64,000 nucleotides of DNA from NCBI RefSeq assembly GCF_030704535.1, contig NC_081814.1:26142001-26206000 (forward strand), read 5' to 3'. The notes beneath the pieces are model-generated. The model did not search any database and was not told the DNA's origin. It worked only from the letters and a program-made list of their open reading frames with translations. Below, in pieces: positions 1 to 11,536 of the stretch; the stretch's first letter is position 1; the number at the start of each line of letters is the position of its first letter. This stretch comes from Vitis vinifera (taxonomy: Eukaryota > Streptophyta > Magnoliopsida > Vitales > Vitaceae). The translations under genes were made by a program, and so were the position numbers.

Positions 1-23
1 ATGTATCAAAAATCCTTGAAGTA

Positions 24-1004
24 TTGAGACAAGTGAAAGTCAATATTCCATTGTTGGATATGATTAAGCAAGTTCCAACATATGCAAAATTTCTAAAGGA
101 CCTGTGTACTATAAAAAGAGGGTTGAATGTGAACAAGAAAACCTTCTTGACTGAGCACATAAGTGCCATCATACAATGCAAGTCTCCTTTGAAGTATAAA
201 GATCCGGGATGTCCTACCATTTCAGTCATGATTGGGGGAAAGGTAGTGGAAAAAGCTTTGTTAGACTTGGGAGCAAGTGTGAATTTGCTACCATATTCTG
301 TCTACAAGCTATTGGGACTTGGTGAATTGAAGCCAACATCAATCACTCTATCTTTAGCTGATAGATCAGTGAAAATTCCAAGGGGGATAATTGAAGATGT
401 CTTAGTTCAAGTTGATAATTTCTACTATCTAGTAGATTTTGTTGTTCTTGATACTGATCCCTTTGTCAAGGAATCTAATTATCTTCCTATCATCCTTGGA
501 AGACCATTCCTTGCTACCTCAAATGCAATCATCAACTATAGGAATGGACTCATGCAACTCACTTTTGGCAACATGACACTTGCGCTTAATATCTTTTATA
601 TGTCTAAGAAGGTAATCACTCCGGAAGAAGAAGAAGGTCCAAAAGAGGTATGCATTATTAACACTCTAGTGGAGGAGCACTGTAATCAGAATATGCAAGA
701 CAAGTTGAATGAAAGTCTTGAGGATCTTGAAGAAGGGTTGTCTGAACCAGCTGATGTGCTTGCTACTCTACAAGGTTGGAGGAGGAAAAAAGAGATTCTA
801 CCTTTATTCAATAAAGGGGAGGCACAAGAAGCTGCTAAGGAAGAGATCCCAAAGCTCAATTTGAAGCCTCTGCCCATGGAGTTGAAATACACATACCTGA
901 AAGAAAATAAGAAATGCCCTGTTGTTATATCTTCATCTCTTACTACTCATAAGGAGATTTCTCTACTTGAAGTTCTCAAGAAGTGTAAGAAAGCAATAGG
1001 ATGA
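24..1004 (+). pseudogene. Retrotransposon aspartic protease region (pol N-terminus)
   Basis: The frame carries a retropepsin-like segment with the site DLGAS followed by VNLLPYS, and about 70 residues on the hydrophobic strand PIILGRPFL, which is the second half of the plant retroelement protease fold. In the family this enzyme cleaves the Gag-Pol polyprotein. The reading frame is the same as that of the reverse transcriptase downstream; a TGA at 1002-1004 separates them. The upstream end is probably open into gag outside the window, so the first methionine has no meaning as a start. The C-terminal third is acidic and lysine-rich and looks like a linker. Confidence 0.75.
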
Positions 1005-1016
1005 CAAATATCTAAC

Positions 1017-2012
1017 TTGAAAGGCATTAATCCTTTGGTTTGTACACATCATATATATATGGAGGAAGAAGTTAAACCAATTCGTCAACCTCAAAGAAGA
1101 TTGAATCCTCATTTGCAAGAAGTGGTGCAAGCGGAGGTGCTGAAGCTACTTCAAGCAGGTATTATTTATCCCATATCTGACATCCCTTGGGTGAGTCCTA
1201 CTCAAGTGGTACCAAAAAAGTCAGGGATTACTGTGGTTCAAAATGAAAATGGAAAAGAAATTGCTACACGCCTCACTTCAGGTTGGAGGGTGTGTATTGA
1301 TTATAGGAAATTGAATGTCGTGACAAGGAAATATCATTTTCCACTGCCGTTTATTGATCAAGTGTTGGAGAGAGTCTCTGGCCATCCTTTCTATTGTTTC
1401 TTGGACGGGTACTCAGGGCATTTTCAAATTGAAATTGATGTTGTAGATCAGGAGAAGACCACCTTCACATGTCCATTTGGAACATACGCCTACAGAAGAA
1501 TGCCTTTTGGTTTATGCAATGCACTTGCAACATTCCAAAGATGTATGCTTAGTATCTTCAGTGATATGGTGGAGCGAATTATGGAGGTATTCATGGATGA
1601 TATCACCATATATGGAGGTACATTTGAAGAATGCTTAGTCAATTTGGAAGCGGTTCTTAACAGATGCATTGAAAAGGACTTGGTGCTCAATTGGGAGAAA
1701 TGCCACTTTATGGTACATCAAGGAATTGTCCTTGGCCATATCATCTCTGAGAAAGGCATTGAAGTTGATAAAGCAAAGGTGAAACTTATTGTCAAATTGT
1801 CATCCCCAACAACTGTAAAAGGAGTAAGACAATTCCTTGGCCATGCAGGGTTCTACAAGAGATTTATAAAAGACTTCTCTAAGCTTTCAAATCCTCTTTT
1901 TAAACTTTTAGCTAAGGATGCTAAGTTTATATGGGATGAAAGATGTCAAAAGAGTTTTGATCAATTGAAGCAATTTTTAACAACTGCTCCAATAGTGAGG
2001 ACTCCCAACTAG
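1017..2012 (+). pseudogene. Retrotransposon reverse transcriptase domain
   Basis: Reverse transcriptase motifs occur in order: WVSPTQVVPKKSG, GWRVCIDYRKLN, FLDGYSGHFQIEI (first catalytic Asp), FTCPFGTYAYRRMPFGL and the active-site box VFMDDITIYG, then LGHIISEKGIEVDKAK and the GVRQFLGHAGFYKRFI region that leads into RNase H. These are standard for Ty3/gypsy elements, and the extended loop between PKKSG and GWRV is seen in Athila-type enzymes. The frame continues from the protease and is closed by TAG at 2010-2012 in the middle of the RT-RNase H connection, so the polyprotein is interrupted here. Confidence 0.9.
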
Positions 2013-2030
2013 CAATTACCCTTTGAAGTA

Positions 2031-2525
2031 ATGTGTGATGCCAGTGACTTTGCTATAGGAGCTGTACTTGGCCAAAGAGAAGATAGGAAGCCCTATGTGA
2101 TCTACTATGCAAGCAAAACATTGAACGAAGCTCAAAGGAACTACACAACTACAGAGAAAGAATTGTTAGCTGTGGTGTTTGCCTTAGACAAGTTTCATGC
2201 TTATTTGGTAGGGTATTTCATCATTGTTTTCACTGACCATTCAGCCTTGAAGTATTTATTGACAAAGCAAGATGCAAAAGCAAGGTTGATTAGATGGATT
2301 CTTTTATTACAAGAGTTCGATCTCCAAATCAGAGACAAGAAAGGAGTGGAGAATGTGGTAGCTGACCACCTTTCAAGGTTGGCTATAGCACACAATTCCC
2401 ATGTCTTACCTATTAATGATGACTTTCCTGAGGAATCACTTATGTTGCTAAAGAAAACTCCTTGGTATGCTCATATTGCTAACTATTTGGTTAGTGGTGA
2501 AGTTCCAAGTGAGTGGAAAGCATAA
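2031..2525 (+). pseudogene. Retrotransposon RNase H domain
   Basis: This segment follows the RT segment in the same frame after one stop codon. It shows the RNase H signatures [31 protein letters not shown] and [11 protein letters not shown], which carry the acidic residues that bind metal and cleave the RNA strand of RNA-DNA hybrids, and the linker VVADHLSRL that precedes integrase in gypsy elements. It ends at a TAA (2523-2525) that again breaks the polyprotein. Confidence 0.85.
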
Positions 2526-3753
2526 GACAGGAAACACTTCTTTGCAAAGATTCATGCTTATTATTGGGAAGAGCCCTTTCTTTTCAAGTATTGTGCAGAT
2601 CAGATAATAAGGAAGTGTGTCCCTGAAGAAGAGCAACAAGGAATCCTCAACCATTGCCATGAGAATGCATGTGGAGGCCACTTTGCCTCTCAGAAAACAG
2701 CCATGAAGGTGTTGCAATCAGGGTTTACTTGGCCATCACTTTTCAAAGATGCCCACACCATGTGTAGGAGTTGTGATAGATGCCAAAGGCTCGGGAAGCT
2801 AACAAAAAGAAATCAAATGCCCATGAACCCCATCTTAATAGTTGATCTCTTTGATGTTTGGGGTATTGACTTCATGAGACCTTTCCCAATGTCTTTTGGT
2901 AACTCTTATATCTTGGTGGGGGTGGACTATGTTTCTAAATGGATTGAGGCAATCCCCTGTAAACACAATGATCACAGGGTGGTTCTCAAATTTCTTAAGG
3001 AGAACATCTTCTCAAGATTTGGGGTGCCCAAGGCCATAATCAGTGATGGAGGTACTCATTTTTTGCAACAAACCTTTTGAAACCCTATTAGCCAAGTATG
3101 GAGTGAAGCATAAGGTAGCTACACCTTATCAACCTCAAAATTTCGGGCAAGTGAAGCTAGCAAACAGGGAAATCAAGAACATATTGATGAAAGTGGTGAT
3201 CACAAGCAGAAAATATTGGTCTATTAAGCTTCATGATTCATTATGGGCATATAGAACAGCTTACAAGACTATTTTTGGTATGTCTCCCTATCGCCTAGTC
3301 TATGGCAAAGTATGTCATCTCCCTGTGGAAGTTGAATATAAGGCTTGGTGGGCAATCAAGAGGTTAAACATGGACTTGATCAGAGCCGGGGCAAAGAGGT
3401 GCTTAGACCTTAATGAGATGTAGGAATTAAGAAATGATGCTTACATCAATTCCAAAGTTACAAAACAGAGGATGAAGAGGTGACATGACCAATTAATCTC
3501 CAACAAAGAATTCCGGAAAGGACAAAGAGTCTTACTCTATGACTCAAGGCTCCATATTTTTCCTGGGAAGCTCAAATCAAGGTGGATAGGTCCTTTCATT
3601 ATTCACCAAGTGCACCTTAATGGAGTGGTGGAATTATTGAATTCCAATGGCACAGACGTCTTTAAAGTCAATGGTCATCGTCTCAAGCCATTCATTGAGC
3701 CATTCAAGCAAGAAAATGAGGAAATTAACCTCCTTGAGCCACAGAAAGCCTAA
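2526..3753 (+). pseudogene. Retrotransposon integrase region
   Basis: After the TAA the same frame resumes with an HHCC zinc-binding module (HCH and GGHF, then CRSCDRC near 2770), followed by the catalytic core: WGIDFMRPFP with the first Asp, ISDGGTHF with the second, and the NREIKN segment with the Glu. A run of six T at 3059-3064 carries one base too many, and the frame changes by one there. Two further stops follow at 3421 and 3481. The C-terminal module (KGQRVLLYDSRLH, then KSRWIGPFII and VNGHRLKPF) is the GPY/F-type tail and ends with TAA at 3751-3753. No chromodomain is seen, as expected for Athila. Confidence 0.85.
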
Positions 3754-4447
3754 TTAGAGAAGGGTTAAATGGACTTGGTTTCACCAAAGTCCATATTTTT
3801 TGTTTAATTGTGTTAATTTATAAGCTTTGTAAGTTGTTTTGGTTTTAATTTTGGTCTTAAATTGTGTTATTTATATGTAACTTAATCTTTTTGAATGATC
3901 AAAATCAGGAGGAATTGCAAAGAAATTGAAAGAAGGAAACTAGGAATCAAGAGGAGCTCAAAAGCAAGGAAAAACAATGGTCTGGGAAATTTCGCAGCCT
4001 AAAAAGGGCCCCTGCAAAATTGCCCATAGGCTGCGAAATCATTTTGCAGCCCCATGCCCCCCTCTGCAAAAATTTTCGCAGCTGCGAAACACCCATTTGG
4101 CACACGAGTGCCATTTCGCAGACCCCCCACCTCATTTCGCAGCTGCGAAATCCTCCACGCCTTAAAATCCCAAATTTCGCAGCCAAGCCTCCATTTCGCA
4201 GGTGGTTTCGCAGCTGCGAAATGGTTGCTAAAATGCCCCCCTCTGCGAAATTGTCCCCTTATTTCGAAAATAAAAAGGGTCCCTTGACATCCTTTTTAAA
4301 CGTTATAAATTCTCTATTCTCTATTTTAACTAGTCATTTGAACTTCAAAAAGGTACCAAGAGGAGCCAAACCAAAGCACCCTCCCATCTGCCTCTCCCCT
4401 CCGCTTGAGCAAGTCGTGCCCACCTCCGGCCACCTTCTGAGACAGCT
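3754..4447 (+). other. Spacer between integrase and downstream element ORF, rich in TTTCGCAG motifs
   Basis: This stretch lies inside the element and has no convincing ORF. From about 3988 to 4260 it is a dense array of the word TTTCGCAG and its complement CTGCGAAA, some copies reading TTTTGCAG. The rest, to 4447, is an ordinary leader before the downstream ORF. It probably corresponds to the untranslated region that Athila elements carry before their env-position ORF. Confidence 0.6.
4074..4221. repeat. Three copies of a perfect 16-bp palindrome
   Basis: TTTCGCAGCTGCGAAA occurs at 4074-4089, 4135-4150 and 4206-4221, spaced 61 and 71 bp apart, and half-sites surround them. Each copy is its own reverse complement. 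All lie in the spacer of the Athila-like element. Confidence 0.9.
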
Positions 4448-5116
4448 ATGACTAGAACTCGAGGAGCTAAGTCCTCATCCCTATCGACTCGCCTAAGAAT
4501 CCCAAGAGACACGCCTGTCCAAGGCTCCATATCCGAGCCTCCGCGACCACGGGTCATCCCACATCCAGTTGAGGACGCACCCATCAGTCCTCCTCCCAAA
4601 CGTTATAACACAAGGAGGTCACTCACCATGGCCGGAGCGACCTCTTCCAGAGGCCAAAAGTCAGGTACCAGTCTCTTAAAGAAGAAAGACAAGGTCTCAA
4701 AGCCAATCGATTTAACAAACCCGTCTTCGGAGCCTGAATCAGAGCCTTGGCCATCTCCACCACCTGTTAAAAAGTCTCCACCACCTACCAAAAAGCCTCA
4801 GCCATCTCAGCCACCAGCCCAAGAGTCTCATATTCCCTCAGGCATGACTCCTGAGGTACTTATCAAACGCCCCATGGTTACACAACCACCAATTGAAGGA
4901 AATTTGGATTGCAGGGTAAGGCCATTCCACTCCGAACTCTCTTTTGACACAGCCACTTTTAGACTTCAGCTTGAGCTCAGGGATTCCTTCCGTCTGCTAC
5001 AGAGGTATCATATGGAGCACTTGCTGACTCCCAGGTATTTTTTCTATCCCCACGTGGCATTGGACTTCTATCAGTCCATGACCACAAACCATTGGGAAAC
5101 ACTGGTAAACTATTAA
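4448..5116 (+). pseudogene. ORF in the env position of the Athila-like element
   Basis: A 222-codon ORF starts at the ATG at 4448. Its first 110 residues are basic and proline-rich (repeated SPPP, KKPQPSQPP), with an arginine-rich start. The second half has the segment FRLLQRYHMEHLLTPRYFFYP, followed by a short conserved-looking piece. I recognise this pattern as the ORF often found downstream of integrase in plant Athila-type elements and annotated as a putative plant transposon protein; its function is unknown. It stops at TAA 5114-5116, and recognisable element-like sequence continues to about 5215, so it is probably truncated. No transmembrane segment is seen. Confidence 0.55.
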
Positions 5117-5216
5117 ATCAAACTCCATTCCATGGCCCTGTGCGGTACTTTTTTACTAATCCCATGCCAACAGCCAGTTGAGGCAGCCTGGGAATATCTA
5201 ATCTCCAAGTGAATTT

Positions 5217-5968
5217 TCTAGTGGATGGATCATCAGTGCATTTCCATGATGTCAAATACTGTTCTAGATCAGGGTTTGATGACAGGGACTTGTGTGTCTA
5301 TAGATCAGGGTTCTAGATCATCAGTACCAAAATCTATTGTCATAATAAAAATCTTATAATGATTAATCATGTAAATAGTTAGAAAGTTAGTAATTTAATA
5401 GTAATTAAGGTTTTTGATTATATAAATTCATTTTTCAATTGATTTTTATGTTATTGATTTCATTTCTAAGCAACAAATTATGAAAAAAAAAAAAAACTTT
5501 TGTTTTAAATTTTCTTAAGAAATAAGAAAAAAATTCAATCAATTTCTCAGCGAAATTACACAAAATTAATTTTCTTTGATTTTTTTTACAGAAAAATAAA
5601 AAATAAAATATTTCCAAAAGTTTCAAATTTGAATTTGATTAATTTATTTTGTATGAGAAAATGAGTTTGAGTGTTATAGAGTTAGACTTCAAAGAAAAAA
5701 AAGAGAAAAAGTGACTTTTTTTTGTTAAATAAAATAAAATAATAAAATAAAAATTCACTTTTTAATTAAGGAAAAAATAGTAGAATTTCAATAAATTAAT
5801 GCATGATAATATGATAACCTCAAGCAAATAATGTTTTTTATGGACTTCGAGGCTAAAATACTAAATTAATAATTCTATGAAATTTATAAAATAATACATT
5901 ATAAAAAAATATCTATGTAATTTGGAGACTCCCATTCATTTTAATGGTGGGACATAAGAAAAACAATC
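5217..5968. other. AT-rich intergenic DNA between the retroelement and the SRLK array
   Basis: Long A and T runs and no credible coding frame. A near-duplicate phrase built on TAGATCAGGGTT occurs twice between about 5260 and 5320. From 5969 on, the sequence matches the beginnings of the two later repeat units, so this stretch ends at the array border. Confidence 0.7.
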
Positions 5969-6702
5969 GTTCAATGCAGGATACCAGGTACCATTCAAAG
6001 CAAGGTGTAGCAGTTTTGAAAGACCTTTTGTTAAGATTCCCTCCTAGATATATTTCCTTCTATGATTTTTCCAATTTGTATCGGACCTTTCTTCAATCTA
6101 GACCATGCCCAGAATGAAAATAATGATGGAAAGAATAGTAAATTCAAGTGCTTTAAGGCCCCATTGGGAGATGGATTTTCTATGCTGGATGGCCAATTAG
6201 TTCGTAATTATCTACTTTTTGACTTGTTTTATGTTGTCTCCTGAAATATTCGATGAAACTGATCCTAGGCCAAATTGGTGGAGTATATGTACATGATATA
6301 CATATGCTAGGGCATTCAAAAACATCCATAAGAGAGGAAGTGGAAGAGGGGTGCTTGATTCTCTATAGCTGGATTGGCCCCAGAGGCACCTTTTGTTAGC
6401 TACTAAGCAATGAAAAAAGTTGTACTTTACTCTTTGGATCGACAATGGAACAGATCATTTTCAAATTAAATCCAAATTTGAACGGATAAAGTCTGATTTA
6501 ATAGCAATTTCAGATAGGAAGATGAGACATAGATCTGAATCCATAAGAGGATTAAGTACAAGATAATTATTAAACTGTTTTGGAAGAAAAATACACACAT
6601 AAGGTCACTTGTCCATTTTAGTATATGAGCTATGAATTCACCAAGAACAATACAAGACAATATGGTGAAATTTAAGCATATTATTTACTAAGTTCTGAAC
6701 CA

Positions 6703-9700
6703 TTATCGTGCTTCCATAACTGAAAGTGTCACACCATTTAAGGAACAAATTTTAGGCTTGTTTTGGGATATATGTGGTTCCACCCCACTTCTCAGATTTG
6801 AAAATGCCGGTTGTTTTGGAGAAGGTAAACGTACACTTTCATTGCCAAGCATTGAGACAACATCAGACATGGTAGGCCTATCATCTGCACTTTCTTGAAC
6901 ACAAAGAAGGCCTATATTGATGTACCTCAGCAGAATGTGTGTTGGCAATGTCTCTTCCAACCCTGGATCCATCAACTCCTGCCCTCTACTGTCTTTCCAC
7001 AGATCCCATGCCTAAATGAAGAAAATTATCCATTGATGCAAATTCTCAAAATGTAAAAGATAATAAAGTCCTTTTTATATCAGCCAACAATATAAAATAA
7101 GCTTTGAAACTGAGTGGTAGACATAATGTGAAAAATTTACCAGCAGCCTAAGACAACTAGATAGGTAATATAACAAGGGAATTGAAAACTAGGAATTAGC
7201 ATATCAAAACATCATAAATAGTTATGTTAGTGAATAAATATTGTGTTACTCACATATCCAAGAAGATTGAGCGAGTCGGTTTGGTAAAATCCAGTATTCT
7301 TCTTGCCACTCAAAATCTCCAGTAACAAGACCCCAAAGCTAAAGACATCAGATTTAGTGGAGAAAAGACCTTCCAAAGCATACTCAGGGGACATATAGCC
7401 GCTGGATTTGATTATTAATGAGAAAAATCATTCAATAGCTGCATGATTTCAAATGTTGTATGAACATTCATATATTTTATAATTTGTCAGGTTTCACTTA
7501 CTAAGTCCCAACTATATGATTTGTTGCTTTTGATTCGTTGCCTCCAAATATTCTTGCCATTCCAAAATCTGATATTTGAGGATTCATATCCTTATCCAGA
7601 AGAATGTTGCTAGCCTTCAAATCTCGATGAATAATCCTCAATCTGGAGTACTGATGTAGATAAAGAAGTCCCTGAGCAACCCCTTTAATGATGTGAACCC
7701 GTGTCTTCCAATTCAGAATCCCATGTTTTGTAGGATCTATCTCCATTTTACACCAAATAAATACAAACTTATGTTAGCAAATAAGTGGTGAATAATAATG
7801 AATGTCTTTTATTGAATACACAATAGCCAGAAGTTCAGATATGTAGAAGTTACAAACCAAATAGGAAGAAATCCAAGCTTTTGTTGGGCATATACTCATA
7901 AATCAATATCTTCTCATCTTTCTCAATGCAGTAGCCGAACAGCTTCACAAGATTCTTATGTTGCAGCTTGGCTATGAGCATGACCTCATTTTTTAACTCC
8001 TCCCATCCCTGTCCAGATCTTTTTGAAAGCCTCTTCACAGCTACCTCATACCCTTTTTGTGACTTTCCCTATCATGGGAATTTCGGCTGAGTACAATTAC
8101 ATCAAGTAAAAGAAAATTTGTATTTTCCTAGTGGGCCTCTACAGTTAAGGGCAGATTGTAGAACAGTCAGAAGAATTTTCACATTTCTTTTCTGAAAGGC
8201 ATTGCTGTTAATGGAACGAATCTCACCTTGTAAACAGGTCCAAAACCACCCTCTCCTAGTTTATTTTCAATAGAGAAGTTATTGGTAGCAGCAGATACAC
8301 TCGCAAAACTGAACATTGGCAAATCAACTTCCTTCTTCTCGCCGCTCCAAAGTTTACTTGTCTCACTAAGTTCATAGTTGGTATCTACTGAGCTGTTACT
8401 TAAATCAAATAGTAACAAATTTTCCCCTGCTTGATAAAGAAGAAACAGATGTTAAGTATCATAAGAATGTAGGAATTCTGGAATGGGAATAAACTGTCTC
8501 ATTATTGATTTTAATCACACTGTAGTGCCTGGTACACACTCACATGTAATCAGGAGATTGAAATCCTAGTAAGGCCTTGATTATTCTACAACAATGGTAA
8601 TGAACTCATTGCAGAAAAGAAATGGTTTTGTATGTGTAGATGGAATCTAAATGCCCTTGAATTGCTTGATAATCTTCTATCCATGAAAAATACTGACCTT
8701 TTCTTCTTAGCCTTCTCCGTATCCCCCAAATGACAAAGGCTGAAGTTACGGAAATAGCCAGTGTAACAATTAGCCATACCTTCCACTTGCTGCTTGAAAC
8801 TGCAAAAAGAAATAAATGTAACTAATCTTTGATGAACTTCATCTTATATTTAAGAAAAAGAAAATCATATGCTCTGTCCTACAAAAAAAGTTTGACCATT
8901 CCCTACTTTTATTACCTTTCCCACTTAGCTCAGAGGCCGCAAGTTTGAGATAGAAATCTTGACCATTACTGTTGTCATCTGATAGCTGTTGCAAGTTTAG
9001 AAGATCTCCACCCCATACTGTACACTTCTCCATGTAGTAAGAATAAGCAGAGCAAGAGCAGTTATTTAGGCAATCTGACTCGCACTGCATGGCACCACTC
9101 GTTGGGAGTGTTAGTGGATAATCTGGCAGCCTCACATTAGACACCCGATAAAACTGGTCTCTCTCCCCATTATCATGAGTACTATTGCCACACTGCAAAT
9201 CTGCTTTCCTCACACACCCTCCAGATGTGTCGTTCAAGTTCCAGTTATTAGGGAAGCCAGGTTCAAAACCTGGCAAACATTCACAGAATCTATCGACTGC
9301 ATGGTCATGACAGATTCCAAAAGGCCCACAGTAAGCATAAACCTCACATTGCGTTTTTGGTTGAAACCAAAACATATGCCATTGATGAGAGGCTTCAAGC
9401 CATGACATTTGTTTAATCTGCCCTGACACATCCAGCACGAATCTGCATATTTTTGAAGAATTATAAATAGAGTAATTGATATAGCTCTCCTCCTTACTAA
9501 ACGAATAACTGAAATTAAACACCTCGTTTAAGCGCATCTCACTAATCAAGCTGAAAGCCTGCCCATCCCTGTCCCAGGTGCCACTAGCCCAGTACATTGT
9601 GGACCCTTGCAAGATAAAAATCTGGCCGCTTCCCTTAGGGTCGTACTTCATGGAGAAAACTCCTGGACTGGGATCTTCTGTGCTCTTCCATGACACTAAT

Positions 9701-10224
9701 GACCATGTTTTTCCAGCCCTTTTGTCGTATCCAAGTTTCATCCCCGGCAAGAAAGTGTCCGATGGATAGTCAAAGCTCTGCCATAAGATACTCGAGTTGT
9801 TATTTCTCAAAACAAGATTGCCAGAATCCAACAGGGTGGCACTAGTTTTGCTGTTTGATGATATGCTTGTCACCCTGTATGAAATTTTCCCCTCCCAAAC
9901 CTCGAGGTTACCATCTGTCCTGACAGTAAGAACCACAGACGGATCTGTGAATGAATAATCTCGGTTAGCTACCCACACAATGGTTGGCTCTGATACTTTC
10001 TTGTACCATATCCCCACATAGTATTTTGTGGAGTTTCCAGGAGAAAAGAATCCTAATTCAAATTCACCACCCGCAGATATGATGGTCTGAGAGGTTGTGA
10101 TTGATTGACCTTGTGAGATTGTATCTGTAAATGCATCAGCAAATTCCAAGTGAAAACCTGAAGAAATAAGCAAGAAAACAAGAATAACAGACCACCAACT
10201 GGTTGAAAATTTCATGCTAGCCAT
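6703..10224 (-). CDS. G-type lectin S-receptor-like serine/threonine kinase, copy A (intact)
   Basis: Seven exons join in frame: 10224-8916, 8799-8698, 8426-8227, 8068-7858, 7736-7502, 7401-7254 and 7011-6703, all with GT/AG borders, giving 837 residues, the usual SRK length and exon plan. Exon 1 codes a signal peptide (about 1-30), the B-lectin domain ([15 protein letters not shown]), the S-locus glycoprotein domain, a Cys-rich EGF-like part ([10 protein letters not shown]) and a PAN domain ([13 protein letters not shown]). Exon 2 codes the membrane helix ([18 protein letters not shown]). The kinase has the loop [10 protein letters not shown], Lys549, HRDLKASN with Asp646, DFG at 664-666 and YMSPEYA. 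By family it is a plasma-membrane receptor that senses an extracellular ligand and signals by Ser/Thr phosphorylation; the ligand is unknown. It is the only copy here with a complete kinase domain. Confidence 0.9.
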
Positions 10225-10460
10225 AACTCATAAGCAGCGTTTAAGCAGCCCGCCGATAAACTTATAGCCATCCTAAACAGGCAGTAGCATATCTGAGGTC
10301 CGGCGACTCGGTCAAAGTCTCCTTTCCACCGATCTCCTTTCCAATATATCTTTCAGGAAAATTATAGGGTACTGTGAGGTAGGTACAGAAGAATATCTTG
10401 GGCCATTGGATGTGATCTTCAACATTCATCTTCAATTTTGGTAAACAAAAAAAAAGAAAA

Positions 10461-10463
<3 letters not shown>

Positions 10464-10522
<59 letters not shown>
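10464..10522. repeat. (AT)n microsatellite upstream of SRLK copy A
   Basis: About 59 bp of alternating AT lie roughly 240 bp upstream of the start codon of copy A. In unit 2 the same place (about 25507-25525) has a tract of only about 20 bp, and it is absent in front of copy C, so it is a fast-changing promoter-proximal tract. Confidence 0.9.
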
Positions 10523-10524
<2 letters not shown>

Positions 10525-11536
10525 TACATATAGCAAGGTAGTTCTCTTTCTTTAGATTCATGATCCTAGCTGACATAGAAGATATCATAAACTCTTTGGC
10601 AGGAAAGAGCTCTTTTGGATGTTACTGGTTTTCAATACCCTCTCATTACGTCCTCAAGGATGAAAATATCGATAATCACGGATATATCGGTAACTTGATT
10701 TTATGGATATATCGGATAAATATCGACGGATATTTTGGAAAAAAATTTTTGTAGACAAAAAATTGATCAAAACTCATGAAAATGTAAGAAAAACCTCATA
10801 ACAATGTAATTAGAAGTATAATAAACAATTTAAATTTGTTTTGTTGAAGAATTTGATATATATATATATATATTATATGATATGCGATATTAGATGTAAT
10901 TATATTATGTGGGTTGATAAAAAATATGAATTTTGTAATTGTACACTCATTATCAAGTTCATGAAAGACTTGATTTCATTAAATATCAATAATTTGTACA
11001 AATTATCACATAGCCGTTGGAGTTGAACTTTGACCGTTGGATCACATCCAGCTTCAATTTGGACCATCAGATGCATATGAGTCATGATTTGTTTCCATTT
11101 TCTTTTTTATCTTTACTAAATCTAAAATGCTTTTATTCAAAAATGTTTTATTATATTTTAAATAAAAAATTAAATTAATTTATATAAAATATTTTATTTG
11201 ATATTTAATTTCTAAAATTTTATTAAAATGTGGTAACAACTTTTTATATCAATATTAATTTATTTAAAAACATTAAAAAAAATAGATATAAATAAAAAAA
11301 AAATTGATATAAAATTTTTAAAATATATTTATCCATAAAAATAAAAATTTCTTCACATGCCGCAATTGCATTATTTTATTTTTAAAATATAAAATAGTTT
11401 TCTTATTTAAAAAGCTATAAGTGCAAATCATTTTGTACAAAATTTTAAAAATTTAAATTCCAGATAAAAATCAGTATGATAATGTTTTAACATGTTTTGA
11501 ATTGTTTACAATGTGTTAGGATTCACTTACTAAGTC
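10523..11536. other. AT-rich intergenic DNA with ATATCGG motifs
   Basis: No gene seen. Between 10665 and 10740 the words ATATCGG and GGATAT recur several times in one direction, a pattern common in dispersed plant repeats. From 11090 on, it is mostly A/T. Unit 2 has the matching stretch at about 25590-26544. Confidence 0.6.

Larger units (their letters stand above)
1..5215 (+). mobile_element. Decayed Athila-like Ty3/gypsy retrotransposon, 3' portion
   Basis: A continuous run of pol-type domains lies on the + strand in the order protease, reverse transcriptase, RNase H, integrase, followed by a non-coding stretch and a further ORF. This order, the DLGAS-type protease site, the FMDD reverse transcriptase box and the extra ORF after integrase fit the Athila branch of plant Ty3/gypsy elements. 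The window begins inside the element, so gag and the 5' LTR are not visible. I could not find a 3' LTR; similarity to the element fades at about 5.2 kb, where AT-rich DNA starts. In-frame stops at 1002, 2010, 2523, 3421 and 3481 and one frameshift near 3060 make it non-coding as a whole. The exact 3' boundary is uncertain. Confidence 0.85.
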
